From positions 62,001 through 126,000 of the forward strand of contig BQJG01000002.1 in the NCBI GenBank assembly GCA_021604585.1: DNA of 64,000 bases, in the 5' to 3' direction. How positions within the stretch are numbered: the first letter of the stretch is position 1; every line of letters starts with the position of its first letter. Shown piece after piece: positions 34,526-41,508 of the stretch. The stretch is from Hyphococcus sp. Its GTDB lineage: Bacteria > Pseudomonadota > Alphaproteobacteria > Caulobacterales > Parvularculaceae. Both the position numbers and the translations under genes were made by a program. The notes beneath the pieces are model-generated. The model worked only from the letters and a program-made list of their open reading frames with translations. It was not told the DNA's origin and did not search any database.

Positions 34526-35287
34526 ATGTCTGACAAAAAACCACTCCGCCTCGGCGTAAATATCGACCACGTTGCAACGATCCGGAACGCGCGCGGCGGA
34601 CCGCACCCGGACCCTGTGCGCGCCGCGCAACTGGCGGCCGCGTCCGGCGCTGACGGCATCACCGCGCATTTGCGCGAAGATCGCCGCCATATTCGCGATG
34701 ACGACATGCGCCGCCTGAAAGATGAAGTCGGCCTGCCGCTCAATTTTGAAATGGCCTCGACCGCTGAGATGCTGCAACTCTGCACGCAGGTTCAGCCCCA
34801 TGCCTGTTGCATCGTGCCGGAAAACCGCAATGAGCGCACTACCGAAGGCGGGCTTGACGTGGCGGGCCAGCATAATTTCATAGCGCCTTTCGTCCGTGAG
34901 CTGAGCGATGCCGGCATTCGCGTTTCGCTGTTTGTCGATCCCGAGCGCGACCAGATCGAAGCGGCGAAATCGACGGGCGCGCCGGTGATCGAAATCCATA
35001 CCGGCGCCTATTATGAGGCGACGCTGGCGACCGACCCGCCGCGTTATAAAGCGGAGCTCGAAAAAATCCGCGCCGCCGCTGAACTGGCGGACTCCATCGG
35101 TCTTGAAGTCCATGCCGGTCACGGCCTGACCTTCCTCAACGTGCAGCCGGTCGCGGCGATCCCGCAGATTGTCGAACTCAATATCGGCCATTTCCTGGTG
35201 GGCGAGGCGGTGTTCATGGGGCTGGCGGAAAGCATCAAGGAAATGAAACGGCTGATGAGCGACGCGCGCACCGGCGGGTTGTATTGA
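34526..35287 (+). CDS. pdxJ: Pyridoxine 5'-phosphate synthase
   Basis: Condenses 1-deoxyxylulose 5-phosphate and 3-amino-1-hydroxyacetone phosphate to pyridoxine phosphate, 253 aa. The N-terminal LGVNIDHVATIRNARGG, then EDRRHIRDDD and the CIVPENRNERTTEGGLDV stretch, are characteristic. A later EIHTGAYYEA and the VHAGHGLTFLNV segment complete the TIM barrel. It is part of the conserved pdxJ-acpS-lepB-rnc-era-recO order, here interrupted by a GST gene that starts on its stop codon (TGATG). A repeat element lies just upstream, so its transcription may be partly insulated from pyrE. Confidence 0.96.
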   Translation: MSDKKPLRLGVNIDHVATIRNARGGPHPDPVRAAQLAAASGADGITAHLREDRRHIRDDDMRRLKDEVGLPLNFEMASTAEMLQLCTQVQPHACCIVPENRNERTTEGGLDVAGQHNFIAPFVRELSDAGIRVSLFVDPERDQIEAAKSTGAPVIEIHTGAYYEATLATDPPRYKAELEKIRAAAELADSIGLEVHAGHGLTFLNVQPVAAIPQIVELNIGHFLVGEAVFMGLAESIKEMKRLMSDARTGGLY

Positions 35288-36030
35288 TGATTCAGATCAT
35301 CGGCTCGCCAATCTCGCCCTATGTCAAAAAGGTGCTGGCGGTGCTCGTGCTGAAAGGCATCGAGTTCGAAGTCGATCCAATTACGCCGTTCTATGGCAAT
35401 CAGCGCTTCACACAGATCTCGCCGCTGCGCCGGATTCCGGTGTTCATCGACGGCGATCTGGTGCTCAATGATTCATCTGTGATTGCGCACTATATTGACG
35501 AGACCTGGTCTACGCCGGCGGCCCTTCCCAAAACGACAGCGGCGCGCGCCAAGACAAGATGGCTTGAAGAATATTCCGACAGCCGCATCGGTGAAGTCTT
35601 CATCTGGAAAGGGTTCGCCGCGAAAGTCGTCGCGCCGCGCGTATTCAAGGAATCGTTTGACGATGACGCGTTTCAGCAAAACCTGCAGACCGGCGTTGTT
35701 GAAGTGATGACCTACCTCGAAAGCATAGCGCCGGAAGATGGGTTTTTCTGCGGCACGTTCAGTATCGCCGACATTTCCGTCGCCGCCATGTTCTGTTGCA
35801 TGCGTTATGCGGAGTGGATGCCAGACGCGTCGCGCTGGCCGAAGATTTGCGCATGGCTTACGCGCGTCGAGGCGGAGCCGGTCATGGCGACAGTGAACAA
35901 GTGGTCCGACGCGCTCATCACCGCGCCAATCCTGGAGCGCCGAAAGATCGCCGCTGAAATCGGGCTGAACCTGACGCAGGAAACGCTCGGCCTGAAAGAG
36001 CCGCGCCGCGCGGCGATGTCGCAACTTTGA
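35287..36030 (+). CDS. Glutathione S-transferase family protein
   Basis: Thioredoxin-fold GST-like protein of 247 aa. The N-terminal domain IIGSPISPYVKKVLAVLVLKGIEFE and RRIPVFIDGDLVLNDSSVIAHYIDE contains the cis-Pro and the Glu/Asp-Ser-x-x-I glutathione-binding motif. A helical C-terminal domain with FSIADISVAAMF follows. The substrate is unknown. The ATG at 35287 overlaps the pdxJ stop; an in-frame TTG one codon earlier is ignored. It is an insertion in the otherwise standard pdxJ-acpS order and is probably translated with it. It ends 10 bp before acpS. Confidence 0.88.
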   Translation: MIQIIGSPISPYVKKVLAVLVLKGIEFEVDPITPFYGNQRFTQISPLRRIPVFIDGDLVLNDSSVIAHYIDETWSTPAALPKTTAARAKTRWLEEYSDSRIGEVFIWKGFAAKVVAPRVFKESFDDDAFQQNLQTGVVEVMTYLESIAPEDGFFCGTFSIADISVAAMFCCMRYAEWMPDASRWPKICAWLTRVEAEPVMATVNKWSDALITAPILERRKIAAEIGLNLTQETLGLKEPRRAAMSQL

Positions 36031-36040
36031 AGGGGCTCTC

Positions 36041-36439
36041 ATGATCATCGGCATTGGCAACGACTTGATCGACATTCGCCGCGTAGAAAAGACGCTGGCC
36101 CGTCATGGCGAGCGTTTCACCAATCGCATCTTCACTGAAATCGAACAGGCGAAATCCGACAAGCGGCGCAACCGGGCGGCGTCCTACGCCAAGCGATTCG
36201 CCGCCAAGGAGGCCTGTTCCAAGGCCTTGGGCACCGGATTGTCCCGGGGCGTGTTCTGGCGCGATATGGGCGTCGTGAACCTGCCGGGCGGTAAGCCGAC
36301 CATGGCGCTGACCGGTGGGGCGGCTAAAAGACTGGCCGAAATCACGCCGGAGGGGCATGTGGCTTCGATTCACCTTACCATCACCGACGATTTTCCCCTG
36401 GCCCAAGCCATTGTCATTATCGATGCGCAGGCTAAATAA
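36041..36439 (+). CDS. acpS: Holo-[acyl-carrier-protein] synthase
   Basis: Transfers 4'-phosphopantetheine from CoA to acyl carrier protein, 132 aa. MIIGIGNDLIDIRRVEK carries the Mg-binding Asp. FAAKEACSKALGTGLSRGV includes the catalytic-region Glu and Lys (W-D-F-A-A-K-E-A type, here KRFAAKEAC). The C-terminal HLTITDDFPLAQAIVII closes the fold. It sits between the GST gene and lepB in the conserved block. The CoA substrate links it loosely to the CoA pyrophosphatase elsewhere in the window. The start ATG has a GGGGCTC site. Confidence 0.95.
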   Translation: MIIGIGNDLIDIRRVEKTLARHGERFTNRIFTEIEQAKSDKRRNRAASYAKRFAAKEACSKALGTGLSRGVFWRDMGVVNLPGGKPTMALTGGAAKRLAEITPEGHVASIHLTITDDFPLAQAIVIIDAQAK

Positions 36440-36497
36440 GGTCTTTCGCGTTTTCCAGGACGCATTCTCAGGGGCGGGCAACCAAAAGGGTAGCGTC

Positions 36498-37310
36498 ATG
36501 TCGAGTACCGAACAGAGCGGCGAAGCGATCAAAGTGAAAGCGCCGAAAGCCGCTCAGGCCCCCATGACGGCGGCCGAGGAAGCGTGGGATCTCGCCAAGA
36601 CCGTCTTCTTCGCCGTGGCGATTGCGCTGGTGTTGCGCATTGTAATTTTCCAGCCCTTCAACATTCCGTCTGGCTCCATGAAGCCGACGCTGTTGGTTGG
36701 CGACTTCCTCGTCGTTTCAAAACCGACCTTCGGCTATTCCAAGGCATCGTTGGTTTATCCGCTGACGCGCCTGCCGGTTGAGGGGCGCATCCTTCAATTC
36801 GCCGAACCCAAGCGCGGCGACGTGCTGGTGTTCAAAAACCGCAAGGACGGAAACAAGGATTACATCAAGCGCCTGATCGGCATGCCCGGCGATACGGTGC
36901 AGATGCTCGGCGGCGTGTTGCACATCAATGGCAAGCCTGTGCAAAAGGAACTGGTCAACGCCAATACGCCGGATGTTTGCGGCGACGGACGCGGCGCGCC
37001 ATCCTATCGCGAAACGCTTCCCAATGGCGTCAGCTATATCGTGCAGGAATGTTATGGTGATGAAGGCCCGCTTGATAATACCTCCGCCTATCAGGTGCCT
37101 GCCGGTCATTATTTCATGATGGGCGACAATCGCGACCAGTCTCAGGACAGCCGCGTCATTAGCCAGGTTGGCTATGTCCGCGCGGACGCGGTGGTCGGTA
37201 AGGCTGAACGTCTATTCTTCTCCGTAGACGGAGAGAAATCGCAATTCTGGACCTTGTGGAAATGGCCATTCGCCATCCGCTATGGCCGCATCTTTGATCC
37301 GGTGAAATGA
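36498..37310 (+). CDS. lepB: Signal peptidase I
   Basis: Inner-membrane protease that removes signal peptides from exported proteins, 270 aa. One membrane helix (about 34-52) precedes the catalytic domain. The nucleophile is S60 in PSGSMKPTL and the base is K124 in DYIKRLIGMPGD. GDNRDQSQDSR is the C-terminal conserved box. The ATG at 36498 is chosen because AAAGGG lies upstream; the frame runs open through acpS but lacks family resemblance there. Its stop overlaps the rnc start (ATGA). This standard pairing with rnc is conserved in many proteobacteria. Confidence 0.95.
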   Translation: MSSTEQSGEAIKVKAPKAAQAPMTAAEEAWDLAKTVFFAVAIALVLRIVIFQPFNIPSGSMKPTLLVGDFLVVSKPTFGYSKASLVYPLTRLPVEGRILQFAEPKRGDVLVFKNRKDGNKDYIKRLIGMPGDTVQMLGGVLHINGKPVQKELVNANTPDVCGDGRGAPSYRETLPNGVSYIVQECYGDEGPLDNTSAYQVPAGHYFMMGDNRDQSQDSRVISQVGYVRADAVVGKAERLFFSVDGEKSQFWTLWKWPFAIRYGRIFDPVK

Positions 37311-38005
37311 GCCGTAAAAAGACCGCCGACCTCGAAAAACGCATCGGACATCGCTTCGACGATCAGACCCTGTTAACGCGGGCGCTGACCCATTCAAGCC
37401 TGTCCGGCGGCAATGAGCGCGTGCGCGATCTTGAACGGCTGGAGTTTCTTGGCGACCGCGTGCTTGGCCTGCTCACCGCTGAAGCCTTATGGCGCGGTTA
37501 TCCCGACTTCGATGAGGGCGAGATGGCGCCGCGCCTGAATGCGCTGGTTCGCAAGGAAACCTGCGCCAAAGGCGCGCTTTATTTTGGCCTCGACCAGCAT
37601 ATTTTAATGTCGGAATGGGAAGAGAGCGCTGGCGGCCGCAAGAAAAAAGCGATCCTTGGCGACGTGATGGAAGCCTTGCTCGGCGCGCTCTATATTGATG
37701 GCGGGCTCGAGGCGGCGCGCGGCGTCTATGATCAATACTGGCTGCCGAACATTGAAGACCTTTCCAAGTTGCACAAAGATCCAAAGACGGCGCTGCAGGA
37801 ATGGTCGCAAAGTAAAAATCTCGGCACGCCGCATTACGAAGTGACGGATGCTGACGGCCCGGCCCATGCGCCGGCTTTCACCATCGACGTGCAGATCAAA
37901 GGTAAAAGATCAGCGACAGGCGTCGGCAAATCAAAACGCGAAGCGCAAATGGAAGCCGCAAGGGCGTTTCTCGTGCGCGAGAAAGTCTGGACAGAAGATG
38001 AGTGA
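37307..38005 (+). CDS. rnc: Ribonuclease III
   Basis: Double-strand-specific RNase for rRNA and mRNA processing, 232 aa. The catalytic signature ERLEFLGDRVLGL is at residues about 43-55. The second acidic pair is in GDVMEALLGALYIDGG. A C-terminal dsRBD (about 155-225) with KTALQEWSQ and GVGKSKREAQMEAARAFL follows. The start overlaps the lepB stop. A strong terminator made from a palindromic repeat follows at 38042, which separates it from era. That is unusual, because rnc and era are usually co-transcribed. Confidence 0.96.
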   Translation: MSRKKTADLEKRIGHRFDDQTLLTRALTHSSLSGGNERVRDLERLEFLGDRVLGLLTAEALWRGYPDFDEGEMAPRLNALVRKETCAKGALYFGLDQHILMSEWEESAGGRKKKAILGDVMEALLGALYIDGGLEAARGVYDQYWLPNIEDLSKLHKDPKTALQEWSQSKNLGTPHYEVTDADGPAHAPAFTIDVQIKGKRSATGVGKSKREAQMEAARAFLVREKVWTEDE

Positions 38006-38041
38006 ATGTTTTTGCTCCGCACGCCCGGAAATTAGGGCTCA

Positions 38042-38070
38042 CCCTCTCCCGCTAGCGGGAGAGGGCTTTT
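38042..38070 (+). terminator. Terminator-like repeat hairpin after rnc
   Basis: A perfect 24-nt palindrome, arms CCCTCTCCCGCT/AGCGGGAGAGGG, is followed by CTTTTTG, giving a textbook intrinsic terminator. The hairpin is a single copy of the unit found doubled at 34358-34495. It should cut the rnc-era transcript, so era probably has its own promoter in 38071-38136. Confidence 0.85.
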
Positions 38071-38136
38071 TGTGTCTGTGCTAATAACTACTCGGCCTGT
38101 ATCAAGGCTGAGACTTAATCAGGATGCGATTGTTGA

Positions 38137-38238
38137 ATGCATTTAGAATCTGAAACCAACTGCGCCGTTATCGCCGTGATTGGCGCGCCACCCGACCGCG
38201 AAGGCGGTCAATCAAAAATGCGTTGGGCGCGGACATGA
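38137..38238 (+). pseudogene. 33-codon leader ORF repeating the Era N-terminus (remnant or leader peptide)
   Basis: A short frame, ATG 38137 to TGA 38238, encodes MHLESE-TNCAVIAVIGAP followed by PDREGGQSKMRWART. Residues 7-18 equal residues 8-19 of Era. The two 36-nt copies (38155-38190 and 38256-38291) differ at five sites, all third positions and all synonymous. Its stop overlaps the era ATG (ATGA). Downstream of the copy is a GACCGC/GCGGTC hairpin. GCGTTGGGCGCG at 38220-38231 is the exact reverse complement of era 38285-38296. It is either the scar of a replaced era allele or a coupled leader. Expression is unknown. Confidence 0.6.
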
Positions 38239-39176
38239 GCGAACAACAAAAAAAAACCAACTGCGCCGTCATCGCAGTCATCGGCGCGCCCAACGCTGGG
38301 AAATCAACGCTGGTCAATGCGCTGGTCGGCGCGAAAATTTCCATCGTCACCCAGAAAGTTCAAACGACCCGCACGCGGGTGCGCGGCATCATTACCGAGG
38401 ACGCAGCGCAACTTATCTTCATCGACACGCCGGGGATTTTTATTCCAAAGCGCCGCTTGGACCGCGCCATGGTCGCTGCTGCGTGGGAAGGCCTCGACGG
38501 CGCCGATGTGACGCTGGTGATGATCGACGCGCCGGCCTATCTTGCGGGCGCTAATGAAAAAGGCGCTGCGGGCAAATCCCGCGCCGACGCCGACCGCATT
38601 ATCGAAGGATTGAAACAGGCGAACCGCAAGGGAGCGCTGGTGTTGAACAAGATCGATGATCTCGCCATTCCGAACTTGCTGAAGCTGGCGCAGGAGTTGA
38701 ACGAAGACGGCTTGTTCACCGACACGTTTATGATCTCGGCGAAGAATGGCGACGGCCTCAAAGACCTCAAAAAATTCTTGCTGGAAAAAGCGCCAGCCGG
38801 TCCGTGGCTCTATCCGGAAGATCAGCTCTCGGATATTTCCGACCGGCTGATGGCGGCGGAAGTGACGCGCGAAAAACTCTTCCTGCGCCTGCATCAGGAA
38901 TTGCCATACGACTCCACCGTTGAGACCGAAAGCTGGAAGCAGACCAAGACCGGCATCCGCATCGACCAGATCATTTATGTGGCGCGCGAAAGTCAGAAAC
39001 CGATTGTGCTAGGCAAGAACGGGCAGACGCTGAAGATCATCGGACAGGCCGCGCGCGAAGAATTATCCGAACAGCTCGGCGTGCCAGTGCATCTGTTCCT
39101 CCACGTCAAAGTCCGCGAAGGCTGGGACGAAGAAGCGGCGCGCCTGCGCGGGCTGGGACTGAATGCGGTGGAGTGA
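38235..39176 (+). CDS. era: GTPase Era
   Basis: Essential GTPase that binds 16S rRNA and guides 30S assembly, 313 aa. G1 is GAPNAGKS at residues 17-24, then QTTRTRVRGI (G2) and DTPGIF (G3). NKID and SAKNGDGL are G4 and G5. The C-terminal KH domain includes ILGKNGQ-type sequence (VLGKNGQTLKIIGQAAREEL). The ATG at 38235 is preferred over an in-frame TTG at 38223. No clear ribosome site precedes it: the 12 nt upstream are part of an inverted repeat with codons 17-21, so initiation may depend on coupling to the leader frame at 38137. A tRNA gene converges downstream. Confidence 0.96.
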   Translation: MSEQQKKTNCAVIAVIGAPNAGKSTLVNALVGAKISIVTQKVQTTRTRVRGIITEDAAQLIFIDTPGIFIPKRRLDRAMVAAAWEGLDGADVTLVMIDAPAYLAGANEKGAAGKSRADADRIIEGLKQANRKGALVLNKIDDLAIPNLLKLAQELNEDGLFTDTFMISAKNGDGLKDLKKFLLEKAPAGPWLYPEDQLSDISDRLMAAEVTREKLFLRLHQELPYDSTVETESWKQTKTGIRIDQIIYVARESQKPIVLGKNGQTLKIIGQAAREELSEQLGVPVHLFLHVKVREGWDEEAARLRGLGLNAVE

Positions 39177-39187
39177 CGTAAAGCGTA

Positions 39188-39261
39188 TGGCTGCCAGGGA
39201 TGGAATCGAACCACCATTTTCTGAGCCAAATTCAGACGTCCTGCCCTTAGACGACCCGGCA
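39188..39261 (-). tRNA. tRNA-Gln (anticodon TTG)
   Basis: A complete 74-nt cloverleaf on the minus strand. The acceptor TGCCGGG pairs with CCTGGCA, including one G.T. The D stem is GTCT/GGAC. The anticodon stem TCTGA/TCAGA encloses loop ATTTGGC with anticodon TTG at positions 34-36. The T arm has GGTGG, loop TTCGATT, and CCATC. The discriminator G and the 3' CCA are encoded. It reads CAA (and CAG by wobble) and is inserted between era and recO on the opposite strand. Confidence 0.95.
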
Positions 39262-39281
39262 ATTTCACGCACAACAAAGCG

Positions 39282-39298
39282 CAGCTCAATTTGAGCTG
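39282..39298. promoter_or_regulatory. 17-nt palindrome just upstream of tRNA-Gln
   Basis: Arms CAGCTCAA and TTGAGCTG surround a single T, giving 8-bp perfect dyad symmetry. It lies 20 bp from the mature tRNA 5' end, where the transcription start or -10 region should be. It could be an operator or a 5'-leader hairpin. No known family assignment is made. Confidence 0.35.
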
Positions 39299-39406
39299 TT
39301 ATTGCTGTCGAAAACCGGGGTGCAAATCTAAAGTCATCGCGCCCACATAGTCGAATAAGTGACGAAGTCAACCGGGCTGATAAATAAGTTCTAGCGCAAC
39401 CTTTTT

Positions 39407-39528
39407 CCTCCCCCGCTTGCGGGGGAGGTGTCGGACCGGAAATCTTCCGGGACGACGGAGGGGGTGCTTGTGAATTATTGCCAACCCCCTCCGGTCCTTC
39501 GGACCACCTCCCCCATAAATGGGGGAGG
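39407..39528. repeat. REPIN-like inverted pair of palindromic repeats (CCTCCCCC family)
   Basis: A 122-bp composite with the same mirrored architecture as 34358-34495 but different sequence. It runs: hairpin CCTCCCCCGC/GCGGGGGAGG, hairpin CCGGAA/TTCCGG, GGAGGGGGT, an 18-nt spacer, ACCCCCTCC, hairpin GGTCC/GGACC, and hairpin CCTCCCCCAT/ATGGGGGAGG. Each half is an inverted version of the other at the level of its parts. It lies between tRNA-Gln and recO. Confidence 0.8.
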
Positions 39529-39576
39529 AGTAACGTCGCGCTTGATCGGCGATGACATTCATCCCAAACATGCGCC

Positions 39577-40302
39577 ATGAACTTCACTGACACCGGCATT
39601 ATTCTTGACGCGCGCGCCCATGGCGAGACGCACGCCATCGCCGACGTGTTCACGGAAAACCACGGCCGTTGGGCCGGGCTTGTCTATGGCGGGCAGGGAC
39701 GCCAAAAGCGCCCGCTCCTGCAGCCCGGCAATGAGGTGACGCTGGAATGGAAAGGCCGCGGCGACGACTCGCTCGGTCATTTCACGCTGGAGATGGCGCA
39801 TGCCCGCGCGGGTGAGGCTATGGGCGAACGCTTGTCTCTTAGCGCGCTGTCGGCGGCGTGTGCGGTGGCGCTCGCAACTTTGCCGGAACGCGAGCCACAT
39901 GCGCGCGCCTATGCGGCGATGTCGGTGCTGCTTGGCAATCTTGATCACATCGAATTGTGGCCGGCGCTGATGGCGCGCTGGGAATTAGGCTTGCTCGCCG
40001 AACTTGGCTTCGGGCTGACGCTTGACCGATGCGCATCAACGGGCGCGCGTGAGAATTTGATTTACGTGTCGCCGCGTTCGGCTTGCGCCGTCTCTGCCGA
40101 AGCGGGCGAGCCTTACAAAGATAAGATGTTGCCATTGCCGCCATTTTTGCGCGGCGCGTCCAGTGAAGCGACGCTAGAGCAGGCGATTGATGCGCTGACG
40201 ACGACGGGGCATTTCCTGGAGACGCGCATATTGCACATTTCCGACAAGCAATTGCCCGAGGCGCGAATGCGTGTGGTCGAGTTACTGCGAACTAAGTTGT
40301 AG
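39577..40302 (+). CDS. recO: DNA repair protein RecO
   Basis: Recombination mediator that helps load RecA in the RecFOR pathway, 241 aa. The N-terminal OB fold begins with TGIILDARAHGETHAIADVFTENHG and YGGQGRQKRPLLQPGN, the alphaproteobacterial RecO pattern. A helical domain with MARWELGLLAELGFGL and DRCASTG follows. The zinc-finger cysteines of some RecO proteins are reduced here. It is the last gene of the housekeeping block. It is separated from era by a tRNA gene on the opposite strand and a repeat element, so it needs its own promoter. A repeat follows its stop by one base. Confidence 0.92.
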   Translation: MNFTDTGIILDARAHGETHAIADVFTENHGRWAGLVYGGQGRQKRPLLQPGNEVTLEWKGRGDDSLGHFTLEMAHARAGEAMGERLSLSALSAACAVALATLPEREPHARAYAAMSVLLGNLDHIELWPALMARWELGLLAELGFGLTLDRCASTGARENLIYVSPRSACAVSAEAGEPYKDKMLPLPPFLRGASSEATLEQAIDALTTTGHFLETRILHISDKQLPEARMRVVELLRTKL

Positions 40303-40303
40303 T

Positions 40304-40380
40304 GTCATTGCGGGCTCGACCCGCAATACACTGGCAAGTGCAGCGCATGGGAGTGGATCCTGAATCAAGTTCAGGATGAC
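40304..40380. repeat. Palindromic repeat doublet between convergent recO and flgI
   Basis: Two hairpins, ATTGCGGG/CCCGCAAT (40307-40327) and ATCCTGAA/TTCAGGAT (40357-40377), lie in one 77-bp unit bounded by GTCAT and ATGAC. This resembles the dispersed GTCATTGCGGG...CAGGATGAC repeats seen in many alphaproteobacterial genomes (from memory). Placed between two gene ends, it may serve as a bidirectional terminator, although no long T-run follows. Confidence 0.75.
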
Positions 40381-40393
40381 GGTTTGGAGATGA

Positions 40394-41506
40394 TTACATC
40401 AACACCAGTTCAGCGTGAAGCGCGCCAGCGGCCTTCACTGATTTCAGGATGTCGATCAGCTCGCGCGGGCCGACACCAAGCGCGTTGAGACCCTCGATCA
40501 GATCGGATAGCGAGACATTGTCGTCAATTTCGGCGATGCGTTTTTCCGAATTGGTGTCGACCGAAATCGTTGTGTCGGGCAGCACAATGGTTTCGCCATT
40601 GCGCGAGAACGGGTTAGGTTGCGAGACGAAGGGCGTTTCACGCACGGTAATGGTGAGGTTTCCTTGCGTCACCGCAAAGCGCGAAATTTTGACATCGGCG
40701 CCGAGCACAACTGTGCCGGATTTCTGATCGATGACGATGCGCGCTTTTTGTTCGGGCGTTACGCGAATGTTTTCGATCTGTCCGATCATGTGCACAGGGC
40801 TCATTGGCATGTCGGCCATGGCGAGTTCAATCGTGCCGGGGTCGATCAGATGCGCCACCGGACGGCCGAAACTTTTGTTGATGGCGCTTTCAACCCGCGC
40901 TGCGGTCGTAAAGTCAGGCGAACGCAGCGACAGGCGCAGGGTTTTCATCTCTTCAAAGTTAAAGTCGATTTCGCGTTCAACCCGCGCGCCTTGTGGAATC
41001 GAACCCGTCGTTGGCGCGCCGAATGTGACAGATGCGCCGTCGCCTTCAGCAGAAAAACCGCTGGCGAGCACCGGGCCTTGCGCGACCGCATAGACCTGGC
41101 CGTCGCCGGAATGGAGCGGCGTCATAATCAGCGTGCCGCCGAGCAGGTTTTTTGCGTCGCCAATGGCGGAGACGGTGATGTCGATTTGCGAGCCGGCGCG
41201 CGCGAAAGGCGGCAGCGTGCCCGTGACAATAACAGCGGCGATGTTGCGCGGGCGGAAATCCTCGCCCTGGACGTTGACGCCGAGGCGTTCGAGCAAGCTG
41301 GACAGGGCTTCTTCCGTGTAGGGAGAGTTGCGCATGCCGTCGCCCGTGCCGTTGAGACCGACAACAAGACCGTAACCGACAAGATCGTTGCCTCGAACGC
41401 CTTCGATATTGACGATGTCTTTCAGGCGCACATCGGCGGAGGCGTCGGCGCAGAAGACGAAACCGGACAAAAGGGCGGCGAAGAAAATTTTCAAATAATC
41501 GGTCAT
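40394..41506 (-). CDS. flgI: Flagellar P-ring protein FlgI
   Basis: Periplasmic P-ring subunit that surrounds the flagellar rod, 370 aa. A signal peptide with cleavage after ADASA precedes DVRLKDIVNIEGVRGNDLVGYGLVVGLNGTGD, the family signature. NLLGGTLIMTPLHSGDGQVYAVAQG and the C-terminal LIEGLNALGVGPRELIDILKSVKAAGALHAELVLM are also typical. The ATG at 41506 is preferred over an adjacent GTG at 41509, which overlaps the flgL stop. It is last of the four-gene flagellar operon flgE-flgK-flgL-flgI. FlgH and FlgA are not in the window. Confidence 0.96.
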   Translation of the reverse strand: MTDYLKIFFAALLSGFVFCADASADVRLKDIVNIEGVRGNDLVGYGLVVGLNGTGDGMRNSPYTEEALSSLLERLGVNVQGEDFRPRNIAAVIVTGTLPPFARAGSQIDITVSAIGDAKNLLGGTLIMTPLHSGDGQVYAVAQGPVLASGFSAEGDGASVTFGAPTTGSIPQGARVEREIDFNFEEMKTLRLSLRSPDFTTAARVESAINKSFGRPVAHLIDPGTIELAMADMPMSPVHMIGQIENIRVTPEQKARIVIDQKSGTVVLGADVKISRFAVTQGNLTITVRETPFVSQPNPFSRNGETIVLPDTTISVDTNSEKRIAEIDDNVSLSDLIEGLNALGVGPRELIDILKSVKAAGALHAELVLM

Positions 41507-41508
41507 CA

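Larger units (their letters stand above)
39262..39576. other. tRNA-Gln upstream region and repeat-filled gap before recO
   Basis: This 315-bp gene-free stretch holds a 17-nt perfect palindrome (39282-39298, arms CAGCTCAA/TTGAGCTG) 20 bp upstream of the tRNA 5' end. AT-rich DNA that presumably contains the tRNA promoter lies around 39300-39370. The composite repeat at 39407-39528 fills the rest up to 48 bp before recO. No convincing coding frame is present. Confidence 0.7.

Noticed and set aside
34358..39528. CRISPR array suggested by repeated GC-rich palindromes
   Set aside because: The units are not evenly spaced and have no unique spacers of constant length. They are inverted palindromic doublets, and no cas genes are present.
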